Source of the DNA: CAADGU01 sp035444285
GTDB taxonomy: Bacteria > Chloroflexota > Anaerolineae > Promineifilales > Promineifilaceae
DNA: 64,000 nt
Assembly: GCA_035444285.1 (NCBI GenBank)
Contig: DAOMOK010000006.1
Span: 1 to 64,000, forward strand
Reading direction: 5' to 3'
The notes below the pieces were generated by a model that ran no database searches, was not told the origin of the DNA, and was given only the letters and a program-made list of their open reading frames with translations. A program made the translations under genes and the position numbers. Numbering within the stretch: the stretch's first letter is position 1; every line of letters begins with the position of its first letter. Shown in pieces: positions 39,367-47,987 of the stretch.

Positions 39367-41373
39367 ATGAACGTTACGCAGGAAATTAAAAGCCGGTTGG
39401 ATATTGTAGATATTGTCTCTGAGACCGTGACGCTGCGGAAATCAGGACGAAATTACGCTGGCTTTTGCCCCTTTCACGCCAACAGCCGTACCCCCGCATT
39501 TTTTGTCTTCCCCGAAACGCAAACCTGGCGCTGCTTCGGCGCCTGCGCCGAGGGTGGCGACGTGTTTTCCTTTATGATGAAGCGGCAGGGCTGGGAGTTC
39601 AAAGAAACCCTGGAACACCTGGCGCAGCGCGCCGGCGTGGAATTGCAAGAATTCACCCCCGAAGAGAAAAAGCGCCGCTCCCATGCTGACAAACTGACCG
39701 ATTTGTTGGGCGCAGCCGCCGATTATTTCCACCAGCTATTCCTGCACGCCCCCCAGGCAGAACAGGCGAGGCATTATATCAACGGCGAACCCGGAGCGGC
39801 TTCGGGCCGTGCCCTCACCGAGACCACAATTACCTCCTTCAAACTGGGCTACGCCCTCGATTCCTGGGATGCCTGCCGCACCCATTTCAATGCCCAGGGT
39901 TACACCGACCAGGAGTTAGTCGAGGTGGGGCTGTTGACCGAAAATGAAGAAAAAGGGTCACGCTATGACCGGTTTCGTAACCGGCTGATGATACCCATTC
40001 GGGATGGCGACGGCCGTACCGTTGGTTTCGGCGCGCGTACATTAGACAAAGACGGCCTGCCCAAATACCTCAATTCCCCACAAACGCTGGTCTTCGACAA
40101 AAGCCACCTGCTCTTTGGCCTGGATATGGCTAAGCGGGACATCCGCGAGGCGCGGCAGGCGGTGATTGTGGAAGGGTACATGGACGTGATTCAGGCATGG
40201 CAGGCCGGTTTCCGCAACGTGGTGGCGCAAATGGGCACGGCGCTGACCGAAGCGCAGTTACAGCAGTTGAAGCGGTACACCAAACGCTTTGTGCTGGCGC
40301 TGGATGCCGACGCCGCCGGGGCCAAAGCCACCCTGCGCAGCCTGCAAGTGGCCCGCCAGACGCTCGACCGCGAGGTGGAAGTGCGCTTTGACGCCTACGG
40401 TCTGGTGCAACAAGAGGGGCGGTTACAGGCTGACATCCGCATTGTCACCCTGCCAGAAGGGGAAGACCCGGATAGCATCATCCGCACCGACCCCGCCCGT
40501 TGGCCGCAGTTGGTGGCCCAGGCGCAGCCGGTGGTGGCCTATGTGATTGGCGTAGCCACCCAGGATTTGGATTTGCGCGATGCGAAAGCAAAAACGGCCG
40601 TTGCCCAACAGGTCATCCCCCTCATTAAAGATATTGCCGACCCGATTGAGCGCGACCATTACTGGCAGGAGTTGGCGCGGGCGCTGCGTGTGGACGAACG
40701 CGCCCTGCGCCAGACGCGCCTGCCGGAGACACAACGTCCCGCGCAACCATCCCCAGCAGCCAAATCTCCACCGAAACAAGGGAATGGCGGTACGGCCGTG
40801 CCACGCCTGCCGGGTGGGCAAATGCAAGGCGGCGGTCTGCGTCAGGCCCATTATTTGAGCCAGTGTTTGCAGCAGCCCCCGTTGATTCAACAGGTGAATG
40901 AACGGTTGGCGCACTGTGGGCAAACGGCCGTGACCGAAAAAGATTTTCTAAACCCGGAAGATCGGGCTATCATGCAGCTCTTACTACAATGGATGAAAAC
41001 CAGCGTCGCCCCTTACAACCAGGCGGTTGTCACGATTGATGAATTGTGGGATATTTTGGACGCTGCTCCGGCAGCGCCGCTTACCGCACGGGCACAATAC
41101 CTCTTATCGCTCTCCCAAACGCCCGCTGTGGACATGGAGCGTTTAGCCGACCAACTCATGTTATCTGTGTTGGATTGGCGTCTGGAGAAAACACGCGAAC
41201 TGGTCAATGAAGTGGAACAGTATTACAAAGAGGCCCAAATTGAAAACGACGCCGAAGCAGTGGAAATATACCAGCAGCTCAAACGGGAGCTGCCGTTAGT
41301 GGTCTGGCAGTTAAACAAGGCCCGCAACGCCATGACGGCGGCCAATCGGCGGCGCGCAACCGATAATGTTTGA
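39367..41373 (+). CDS. dnaG: DNA primase
   Basis: Makes RNA primers at the replication fork. The 668 residues show the N-terminal CHC2-type zinc finger (GFCPFHANSRTPAF near residues 32-45; CFGACAEGGDVFSF near 56-69), slightly unusual with CFGAC instead of CFGCG. The Toprim core follows (VIVEGYMDVIQAWQAGF near 266; VLALDADAAGAKAT near 305), then a C-terminal helical domain for helicase contact. Directly upstream of sigA, as in the classic macromolecular-synthesis arrangement. The start at 39367 directly follows a repeat; no strong ribosome site is seen. Confidence 0.96.
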   Translation: MNVTQEIKSRLDIVDIVSETVTLRKSGRNYAGFCPFHANSRTPAFFVFPETQTWRCFGACAEGGDVFSFMMKRQGWEFKETLEHLAQRAGVELQEFTPEEKKRRSHADKLTDLLGAAADYFHQLFLHAPQAEQARHYINGEPGAASGRALTETTITSFKLGYALDSWDACRTHFNAQGYTDQELVEVGLLTENEEKGSRYDRFRNRLMIPIRDGDGRTVGFGARTLDKDGLPKYLNSPQTLVFDKSHLLFGLDMAKRDIREARQAVIVEGYMDVIQAWQAGFRNVVAQMGTALTEAQLQQLKRYTKRFVLALDADAAGAKATLRSLQVARQTLDREVEVRFDAYGLVQQEGRLQADIRIVTLPEGEDPDSIIRTDPARWPQLVAQAQPVVAYVIGVATQDLDLRDAKAKTAVAQQVIPLIKDIADPIERDHYWQELARALRVDERALRQTRLPETQRPAQPSPAAKSPPKQGNGGTAVPRLPGGQMQGGGLRQAHYLSQCLQQPPLIQQVNERLAHCGQTAVTEKDFLNPEDRAIMQLLLQWMKTSVAPYNQAVVTIDELWDILDAAPAAPLTARAQYLLSLSQTPAVDMERLADQLMLSVLDWRLEKTRELVNEVEQYYKEAQIENDAEAVEIYQQLKRELPLVVWQLNKARNAMTAANRRRATDNV

Positions 41374-41403
41374 GTGGGTTGCCATCGAGAACGATTGACA
41401 CTT

Positions 41404-41472
41404 TATGGGAGATTGGGAGAATGAGAGATTGGGAGATTTAATCTCTCATTCTCCCAATCTCCTGATCTCTCA
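41404..41472. repeat. GGGAGATTGGGAGAATGAG hairpin between dnaG and sigA
   Basis: GGGAGATTGGGAGAATGAGAG and CTCTCATTCTCCCAATCTCC pair as a long hairpin. It is the same family as the repeat between nuoH and nuoI and the insertion in the P450 gene. Confidence 0.9.
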
Positions 41473-41492
41473 GGAATAGCCAGGAAGAAACA

Positions 41493-43190
41493 ATGAGTGA
41501 GTTGTCGCCAGAACTTGAAAATGATGATTTTGAAGAAGATGATGGGTTTGAAGGCGAGGAAACGCTAGATATTGAAGCGTTGGTCAAAAAAGCGCGCCGC
41601 TCTCGTCAAATAAATGAGTCAGATGTCCAGGCTCTGTTGGCCACAGCCGATGAAGACCAGGCTGACCGACTGTATGCTCGCCTGCAAAAACTGGATGTGC
41701 GCGTGGTCAATGCCGAAGGCGAAGTGCTGAACGACCTGGGCGAGCCATCCAATTTCCTTGATCTGGATGATGACGATTTGCTGGCTGATGACAGCGGCGA
41801 TTATCTGGTCACGGCCGTTGAAGATGACCCCGTTCACACCTATCTCAAAGAAATCGGCCAGGTGCCGCTGCTCACCGCCGAACAAGAAATCTGGCTCTCA
41901 ACGCAACTGACCGCCGCTTCGGCGCTGGAAAACCTGAGCTTACGAGTGGCCGAGGAAGGGGATGAATCCGAAGAAGAAGTAGATTTGCGGGCCATGACGT
42001 TAAACTACAAACGCCTGCTGGAAAATGAAGCGACTGCCAAAGAGGTTAGCGCCGTCATTCACGTCGCCCCGCCGGAAATGCAGCCGCTCATTGCCGAGGC
42101 GTGTACGCTGCGGCGCGGCTGGCAGGAACAACAAACCTCCTACCTGCGTGACTATTTGAATCAGGGCATATGGGGTCAGGATGATGCCTGGACGGACCTG
42201 GCGCAAACCTGTTTTGCCATGTTCACGGCCGTCTACCTGCTGCCACCGGATATTGCCCGCAAATTGGAAGAGGATGTCCGGCGTAACGGCCGTTTGCCCG
42301 ACGAAGATACCGTCTACCAATGGCTCTCCGCCGACAAAGTAGGCCTCAAATACAACGAATACACCATCTACGATCTCGCCGAAGAAGCTAAAATCGCCCT
42401 TACCGGCGCCAACCTGCGTCTCGTCGTCAGCGTCGCCAAACGGTATATGGGGCGCGGCATCCACTTGCTTGACCTCGTTCAGGAAGGCAACGTTGGCCTG
42501 CTGCGCGCCGTCGAAAAATTTGACCATACCAAAGGCTTCAAATTCAGCACCTACGCCACCTGGTGGATTCGCCAGGCCGTCAGCCGCGCCATCGCCGACC
42601 AGGCCCGCACCATTCGCATCCCCGTCCACATGTTTGAAACGATCAACAAGATCGTCAAGATGCAGCGCGACCTGGTACAACAACTGGGTCACGAACCATC
42701 AGACGAAGAATTGGCGCTGGAACTCGACTTCCTCACCCCTGAAGAAACACACGCCATCAAAGAAGCCATTGCCGATGACCTGCCCATTGACCCCGTTCTT
42801 AACCGCAAATGGCGGCAGGCCGTGGCCAAAATTCGGGAAATTAAACGCATCTCCATGGACCCCATGTCCCTGGAATCGCCGGTAGGTTCAGAAGACGCCA
42901 CCGAAATGGGCGACTTCATCCCTGATGAAGCCGCGCTGGAGCCGGTAGACGCTGCCTCCAAAGAACTGCTGCGTGAACAAATCCGGCAGGTACTCGGCTA
43001 TCTCAGCGAACGGGAGCGAGAAGTACTGGAAATGCGCTTCGGCCTCAACGATGGTAAAGACCACACCCTGGAAGAAGTGGGGCGTGAGTTTGGCGTCACC
43101 CGTGAACGCATCCGCCAGATTGAAGCCAAAGCCCTGCGCAAACTGCGCCACCCCAGCCGCAGCAAAGCCCTGCGCGACTATTTGTCGTAG
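41493..43190 (+). CDS. rpoD: Primary RNA polymerase sigma factor (RpoD/SigA)
   Basis: Housekeeping sigma-70 factor, 565 residues. An acidic N-terminal region 1 is followed by 1.2 (DDPVHTYLKEIGQVPLLTAEQE), a non-conserved segment, region 2 (NLRLVVSVAKRYMGRGIHLL near 305, then KGFKFSTYATWWIRQAVSRAI for -10 recognition), region 3, and region 4 (VGREFGVTRERIRQIEAKALRKLR near 525-552) for -35 recognition. This agrees with the TTGACA/TATAAT promoters found in the window. It is cotranscribed with or close to dnaG. Confidence 0.97.
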   Translation: MSELSPELENDDFEEDDGFEGEETLDIEALVKKARRSRQINESDVQALLATADEDQADRLYARLQKLDVRVVNAEGEVLNDLGEPSNFLDLDDDDLLADDSGDYLVTAVEDDPVHTYLKEIGQVPLLTAEQEIWLSTQLTAASALENLSLRVAEEGDESEEEVDLRAMTLNYKRLLENEATAKEVSAVIHVAPPEMQPLIAEACTLRRGWQEQQTSYLRDYLNQGIWGQDDAWTDLAQTCFAMFTAVYLLPPDIARKLEEDVRRNGRLPDEDTVYQWLSADKVGLKYNEYTIYDLAEEAKIALTGANLRLVVSVAKRYMGRGIHLLDLVQEGNVGLLRAVEKFDHTKGFKFSTYATWWIRQAVSRAIADQARTIRIPVHMFETINKIVKMQRDLVQQLGHEPSDEELALELDFLTPEETHAIKEAIADDLPIDPVLNRKWRQAVAKIREIKRISMDPMSLESPVGSEDATEMGDFIPDEAALEPVDAASKELLREQIRQVLGYLSEREREVLEMRFGLNDGKDHTLEEVGREFGVTRERIRQIEAKALRKLRHPSRSKALRDYLS

Positions 43191-43214
43191 GGCGATTTTT
43201 CCAAATCGCCCCCA
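43191..43214. terminator. Hairpin after the sigma-factor gene
   Basis: GGGCGATTT and AAATCGCCC pair around a TTCC loop immediately after the stop codon; it probably ends the dnaG-rpoD transcript, though the T-run is inside the stem. Confidence 0.65.
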
Positions 43215-43260
43215 CCCGGCCCGGGAACGACAAGGTTTTCTGCCTGGCTCTAGCTTTGCG

Positions 43261-44255
43261 TTATGGGGATGGATTTTCAACGGCCGTGAGCTGGACAACA
43301 AAAGCATCATAAGAAGGAGCGATTATCGCTTCATCCAATAATTCTTCCAGCACAATCGCCGGTAGTTCTGCCAGACGACCCGGCAGTTCTGACGGCAGCG
43401 CGCCGAAACGCCGCTGCAAGACACGGAGAATGCTCCGTTCCAGCCCTTGTTCCAGCCCTTGTTTCAACCCTTGTTGAAGTCCTTTTTCAACACCAAGTTG
43501 AATGTACTCGTCTGCAATCGTTTCCATGAGTTTCTCTCCTGGCGCGCCCTGCGCCAGTAATGCCTGTTCCAGTTCTTCGCGGCTCACCCGTCCGGTAGCT
43601 CTGGTCAAATAATACAGAATTGTGCGGATGTATTCAACGCCCGTCGCCTTCTCTCGTAACTCAAAAGCCAGTTCAATGAGCGGTTGTAACTCATGCCGCA
43701 ACTCAGGGTGGAAAATGGCACGCAAGACGCTCAGGCAGACCCACAGCCAGATTTCTCCCTTGATTTCTTCTTCTGACAGGTGAGAAAAGTCACTGAGCTG
43801 ATAGTGGAAGTCTAGCAGATACGGCCGTAACCCCTCCGGCGCTCCCAACAGGCTGAAAAAGTTGGTGGGCACGTGCCATACCTTTTCGCCGTGATACACC
43901 ACCAGGGGGATGATGGGCGCTAATGGCTGCTTTTGCTTGACCTGCTCTTGCCAGACAGCCAGCAGGTAACCCAACAGTTGCAGGGCAATCAGCAATTCTG
44001 GCTGACTCTTGTGTTCAAAGAGGAAGTAGAGGTAGAGGGCACGGCCGTCGCCTTTGAGCCGCGTCTGGTAGAGCAAATCTGATTGCTGTTCGCGCAATGA
44101 GTCATCAATGAAGGTGCCCTCTTGCAGGATGAGGGTGTCCAGGTCGAGCAAGGCCAGCAGGTCGGCGGCAGGTACTCTTCCAGGTAGTTGCGCACGATTT
44201 CCGGGCGGCTGAAGCTCTCGCGGAAGAAACGGTCGTGGGGGTTGTGGACGCTCAT
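43261..44255 (-). pseudogene. Rpn/YhgA-like recombination-promoting nuclease gene with a frameshift
   Basis: The Rpn family (PD-(D/E)XK fold; putative transposase/nuclease) starts MSVHNPHDRFFRESFSRPEI at 44255 and reaches EEYLPP. The frame then shifts near 44171-44178, and the rest continues in another frame: DLDTLILQEGTFIDDSLREQ, then the catalytic-looking YLYFLFEHKSQPE and a Gln/Gly-rich tail GLQQGLKQGLEQGLERS typical of the family. One base gain or loss explains it, so the gene is either broken or the base is a sequencing error. TATAAT ends six bases before the ATG. These genes are often mobile. Confidence 0.85.
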
Positions 44256-44569
44256 GGCGGGATTATACCATGATGGAGTGAGGGGATAATAAGGTGAGCA
44301 TGTAAGGGGGTGTACGGCCGTACCCCTATCCATTCCGGTCACTTTGTCATCATTATCCAGGTTGTGGGTGGTGGGTACGGCCGTGCAAAAAATCACGCAA
44401 CCCCACAGTGCCAGGCACGGGGCAAACGACACTGGATACTCCCAAACTTGACACCCCGTGCCTGGCGCCGCCGCCCCTCGCTTTTGTTGCCCACCCCTGG
44501 TGCTTGTGATAGAATGCACAGAGTAACTTTTGGAAGTAACAACATCCTCGGAAGAGAGAAAACCATCAC
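44256..44569. other. Divergent intergenic region upstream of nuo
   Basis: It holds the leaderless-type TATAAT of the Rpn gene (44262-44267, minus strand), two ACGGCCGT sites, an inverted repeat (about 44409-44468, GTGCCAGGCACGGGGC against CCCCGTGCCTGGCGC) and the nuo promoter. The hairpin's twin follows nuoM at 58.34 kb, so the two copies bracket the operon. Confidence 0.75.
44487..44515 (+). promoter_or_regulatory. Probable nuo operon promoter
   Basis: TTGCCC (44487) and TAGAAT (44510) are spaced by 17 bases, about 55 bp before nuoA. It is the best sigma-A candidate in the gap. Confidence 0.6.
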
Positions 44570-44950
44570 ATGGATAATCCAATCATCGTTGATTACCTGC
44601 CTATCTTCATGCTGCTGCTGGTGGCCCTCTTTTTTGCGCTGCTGCTGCCAGCCCTCTCCCTGTTATTGGGGCCAAAACGTTCCCCTGAGAATGCTGCCCC
44701 CCACAAATACATCGCTTATGAATCGGGTATGGCCGCCATTGGCGAAGCGCAGCGCCGCCTGCCGGTGAAATTTTATCGGATTGCCGTTCTTTTTATTCTC
44801 TTCGACGTGGATATTATTTTACTCGTACCCTGGGCCGTCACCTTCCGCGACTTGGGCTTTTATGGCCTGGCGGTAATGGGGGTCTTTATGTTCCTCTTCA
44901 TTCTCGGTGATGTCTGGGTCTGGAAAAAAGGGGTGCTGGAATGGGAATAG
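44570..44950 (+). CDS. nuoA: NADH-quinone oxidoreductase subunit A
   Basis: Membrane subunit at the hinge of complex I, 126 residues with three membrane helices: PIFMLLLVALFFALLLPALSLLL, VLFILFDVDIILLVPWAVTF and the last GLAVMGVFMFLFILGDVWVW. The conserved loop KYIAYESGMAAIGEAQRRLPVKFYRIAVLFILFDVD contains the acidic residues of the family. First gene of the operon; its end overlaps nuoB by 10 bp. Confidence 0.96.
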   Translation: MDNPIIVDYLPIFMLLLVALFFALLLPALSLLLGPKRSPENAAPHKYIAYESGMAAIGEAQRRLPVKFYRIAVLFILFDVDIILLVPWAVTFRDLGFYGLAVMGVFMFLFILGDVWVWKKGVLEWE

Positions 44951-45423
44951 AACAAAAACTAGGCAACATGGGTGTTGTCACCCATCGTCTGGAAGATGTA
45001 GTAAATTGGGGCCGCACCAATGCCATGTGGCCTTTGTTATTTGGCCTGGCCTGCTGCGCCATTGAAATGATGGGGTCGCAAGCCTCACATTTTGATGCGT
45101 CTCGTTTTGGCATGGAGTTGAACCGGCCGTCGCCCCGCCAGGCAGACCTGATGATTGTCGCCGGCCGCGTCTCCCGCAAAATGGCCCCCGTTGTCCGTCG
45201 TCTGTATGACCAGATGCCCGAACCTAAATGGGTCATTGCTATGGGTGACTGCGCTTCCTGCGGCGGCATCTTCAATAATTATGCTATTGTGCAGGGCGTG
45301 GACGAAATTGTGCCCGTAGATGTATACGTGGCTGGCTGCCCACCCCGCCCCGAAGCACTTATCAACGGCATTATGACCCTGCACGAAAAAGTGCGCGGCG
45401 AAAAACTAACTAAATACGCCTGA
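44941..45423 (+). CDS. nuoB: NADH-quinone oxidoreductase subunit B
   Basis: Peripheral-arm subunit carrying the last iron-sulfur cluster N2, which passes electrons to quinone. The 160 residues include LACCAIEMMG near residue 37 (adjacent Cys pair), AMGDCASCGGIFNNY and GCPPRPEALI, together giving the four cluster ligands. Normal length. It overlaps nuoA by 10 bp, so the two are translationally coupled. Confidence 0.97.
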   Translation: MGIEQKLGNMGVVTHRLEDVVNWGRTNAMWPLLFGLACCAIEMMGSQASHFDASRFGMELNRPSPRQADLMIVAGRVSRKMAPVVRRLYDQMPEPKWVIAMGDCASCGGIFNNYAIVQGVDEIVPVDVYVAGCPPRPEALINGIMTLHEKVRGEKLTKYA

Positions 45424-45424
45424 T

Positions 45425-45500
45425 AGCCGGTCATCGGTCATCGGTCATCGGTAATCAGTTTACACCGATGACCGATAACCGATAACCGATAACCGATTCA
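45425..45500. repeat. GGTCATCGGTAATC hairpin between nuoB and nuoC
   Basis: Units GGTCATCGGTCATCGGTCATCGG are answered by CCGATGACCGATAACCGATAACCG in a long hairpin starting at the nuoB stop codon. Related units lie at 60.06 kb. Confidence 0.9.
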
Positions 45501-45503
45501 AAG

Positions 45504-46025
45504 ATGACACAGGATCAACTCGTTGTAGACAAGATCAAAGCCGCTTATCCGGACGCCATCGAAGAAGTGGTGGACTTTCGTGGGGAGCGCACGATCATCG
45601 TTCAGCCAGACAAACTCAAAGCCGTCTGCCAGTCATTACGCGATGACACAGATTTACAGTATAACTTTCTCTCTGACATCGTCGGCGATGATTATTTGCC
45701 CGAATTTCCTCGTTTTGCCGTCAGTTACCATCTCTACTCCATCCCGAAAAACCATCGCCTGCGCCTGCGCGTCTGGGTGGAAGACCCCGACGAGGGGCCA
45801 GAAACCGTCGGCACTGTGTGGCCGATTGCCACCTGGCTGGAAATGGAAGTGTATGACCTGATGGGCATTCGTTTTCAGGGCAATGGCGGCCTACGCCGCC
45901 TCTTCCTGCCGGAAGATTGGCAGGGGCACCCCCTGCGCAAAGATTACCCGTTGGGTTACGAAGAAGTGCAATTCTCGTTCAACTGGCAGGAAATTGACGC
46001 CAAAAAGCCGTATGCAAAGGATTGA
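45504..46025 (+). CDS. nuoC: NADH-quinone oxidoreductase subunit C
   Basis: Peripheral-arm 30-kDa-type subunit, 173 residues, with the signature LRVWVEDPDEGPETVGTVWP, then WLEMEVYDLMGIRFQGN and the terminal LPEDWQGHPLRKDYPLGYEE. It supports the quinone-site module with NuoD. It is not fused with NuoD, unlike in E. coli. It begins 3 bp after a hairpin repeat with no clear ribosome site. Confidence 0.95.
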   Translation: MTQDQLVVDKIKAAYPDAIEEVVDFRGERTIIVQPDKLKAVCQSLRDDTDLQYNFLSDIVGDDYLPEFPRFAVSYHLYSIPKNHRLRLRVWVEDPDEGPETVGTVWPIATWLEMEVYDLMGIRFQGNGGLRRLFLPEDWQGHPLRKDYPLGYEEVQFSFNWQEIDAKKPYAKD

Positions 46026-46067
46026 GGCTGTCTTTGGTTGCAAGTGGCAGGTTGCAGGTAGGGGATC

Positions 46068-47327
46068 ATGATGCAATTACCTTCTGGTGGTGACACCATT
46101 CAAGAGCTAACAGTTGAAGAACTCCGGGCCAAAGTGGGCACGGGGATGGAAATTGCAGATGCCGAAGAGCATCTGCTGCTCAGCATGGGGCCACAGCATC
46201 CCAGCACTCATGGCGTGCTGCGCCTGCTGCTGGAACTAGATGGCGAAAATGTGGTCAATATGGCCCCGGACATTGGCTTCTTGCATACCGGCGTCGAGAA
46301 AAACATGGAGGCCAAAACCTACACCAAAGCGCTGGTGATGACCGACCGCCTGGATTATCTCTCACCGATGTCCAACAATCTGGGCTACATCCTGGCGGTG
46401 GAAAAGTTACTGGGGGTGGAAGCAACGCCCCGCGCTCAGGTGATCCGCGTGATTTTGACGGAACTGGCGCGCGTCAGCAGCCATCTGGTCTGGTTGGGCA
46501 CCCACGCCCTAGACCTGGCGGCGATGTCCGTCTTCCTCTACTGCTTCCGGGAACGGGAATACATTTTAGACCTGTTTGAGATGTGCAGCGGGCAGCGGAT
46601 GATGGTGAGCTACTTCCGCCCTGGTGGGTTGTGGCGGGATATACCAGAAGAGTTTGAACCGGCGGTGCGGCAATTCCTGGAGTTTATGCCGGCGCGCATT
46701 GCCGATTATGAGGCATTGACTAAAAAGAACCCGATCTGGCTGGCGCGGACGAAGGATATTGGGGTGGTGGATGCGGCCACGGCCGTGGCCTGGGGCATGA
46801 CCGGCCCCTCCCTGCGTGGCTCCGGCGTCAACTGGGACATCCGCAAAACCCAACCCTACTGCGGCTACGAGGAATACGACTTCGACGTGCCTGTGGCCAC
46901 CGAAGGGGATGTATACGCTCGCTACCTCTGCCGCATGGAAGAGATGCGGCAGAGCCTGCGCATCATAGAACAGGCGCTAAACAAATTACCCAAAGGCCCC
47001 GTCAATATTGACGACCGTAAAATTGTGCCGCCGCCCCGCGCTGAATTGGGGCGCAGCATGGAAGCCGTCATCCACCACTTCAAATTGTGGACGGAAGGGT
47101 TCAACGCCCCTTCTGGTTATGTCTATCAGAGCATTGAATCGCCACGCGGCGAATTCGCCTGCTACCTGCGTGGTGATGGCGGTCCCAAACCGGCCCGCTG
47201 CCACTTCCGCACCCCCTCCTACGTGCATTTGGCCTCGCTGCCACACATGTCAAAGGGGCGCTTTGTGGCCGACGTGGTTTCCATTATTGGCTCGGTGGAT
47301 ATTGTGTTAGGTGAGATTGATCGGTGA
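46068..47327 (+). CDS. nuoD: NADH-quinone oxidoreductase subunit D
   Basis: The 49-kDa-type subunit that forms the quinone-binding cavity with NuoB. The 419 residues have LLSMGPQHPSTHGVLRLLLELDGE near residue 36, DIGFLHTGVEKNMEAKTY, RVSSHLVWLGTHALDLAAMS, and the C-terminal GRFVADVVSIIGSVDIVLGEIDR. Normal length, slightly extended at the N-terminus. The last codon and stop run into a GTGATGCGTGATACG repeat. Confidence 0.97.
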   Translation: MMQLPSGGDTIQELTVEELRAKVGTGMEIADAEEHLLLSMGPQHPSTHGVLRLLLELDGENVVNMAPDIGFLHTGVEKNMEAKTYTKALVMTDRLDYLSPMSNNLGYILAVEKLLGVEATPRAQVIRVILTELARVSSHLVWLGTHALDLAAMSVFLYCFREREYILDLFEMCSGQRMMVSYFRPGGLWRDIPEEFEPAVRQFLEFMPARIADYEALTKKNPIWLARTKDIGVVDAATAVAWGMTGPSLRGSGVNWDIRKTQPYCGYEEYDFDVPVATEGDVYARYLCRMEEMRQSLRIIEQALNKLPKGPVNIDDRKIVPPPRAELGRSMEAVIHHFKLWTEGFNAPSGYVYQSIESPRGEFACYLRGDGGPKPARCHFRTPSYVHLASLPHMSKGRFVADVVSIIGSVDIVLGEIDR

Positions 47328-47393
47328 TGCGTGATACGTGATGCGTGACAGGAAACCTTCACGCATCACGTATCACGCATCACGTCTTCATAA
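47327..47393. repeat. GTGATGCGTGATACG hairpin between nuoD and nuoE
   Basis: TGATGCGTGATACGTGATGCG pairs with CGCATCACGTATCACGCATC, a long hairpin of the GATGCGTGA family. It begins within the nuoD stop codon. Confidence 0.9.
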
Positions 47394-47399
47394 AAGATA

Positions 47400-47951
47400 A
47401 TGACATTCACTGAAAAGTATCAAGCAGAAATTGAGGGTATTATCGCCCGTTTCCCGCATAAAAAGTCGGCCGTGCTGCCGTTGATGCACCTGGCGCAGCA
47501 TCACTACAGCTACATGAGCGACGAGGCCATGCGCGAAGTGGCGGCCATTTTGGATTTGGACCCCACGCACATTCTGTCATTGGCCGGGTTTTACACCCTC
47601 TACTATGAAGAGCCGGTTGGCAAATACGTGTTGGAAATCTGCAATGACCTGGCCTGCGCCCTGCGCGGCGCCGACCAGTTTGTGGAGATGGCCTGTGGCA
47701 AATTGGGAGTTGGCGTGGACGAAACAACGCCTGATGGCCTGTTCACCATCAAAACGGTGATGTGCCTGGCGGCCTGCGACCGCGCGCCCATGTTGCAGTG
47801 CAATCTCAAGTTTGAAGAAAACCTGGACGAAGCCAAATTTGATGACCTCCTCAGTCGGCTGCGTGAACAGGCAGCCAATGAAGCTGTTGACCCCTCAGTC
47901 GTGGAAACGATCACAGCATACGCCAAAAGTGGTGAACTGGTCAGACCCTAA
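47400..47951 (+). CDS. nuoE: NADH-quinone oxidoreductase subunit E
   Basis: The thioredoxin-fold [2Fe-2S] subunit of the NADH module, 183 residues. Ligands are Cys81 and Cys86 (CNDLACAL) and Cys122 and Cys126 (CLAACDRAP), matching the C-x4-C/C-x3-C pattern. The helical N-terminus (YQAEIEGIIARFPHKKSAVLPLMHLAQ) is typical. The last codons run into the CCCTAAGGG hairpin. Confidence 0.96.
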   Translation: MTFTEKYQAEIEGIIARFPHKKSAVLPLMHLAQHHYSYMSDEAMREVAAILDLDPTHILSLAGFYTLYYEEPVGKYVLEICNDLACALRGADQFVEMACGKLGVGVDETTPDGLFTIKTVMCLAACDRAPMLQCNLKFEENLDEAKFDDLLSRLREQAANEAVDPSVVETITAYAKSGELVRP

Positions 47952-47981
47952 GGGCTTCAGAAAACCCTTAGGGTCTTCAAG
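47948..47981. repeat. AGACCCTAAGGGCTT hairpin between nuoE and nuoF
   Basis: GACCCTAAGGGCTT and AACCCTTAGGGTC pair as a hairpin; it is the twin of the one between crtI and the P450 gene. The nuoE stop codon TAA is within it. Confidence 0.88.
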
Positions 47982-47987
47982 AAATAT

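Noticed and set aside
44406..44469. Riboswitch upstream of nuoA
   Set aside because: The inverted repeat is a twin of the one after nuoM and lies upstream of the probable promoter, so it would not be in the nuo leader.
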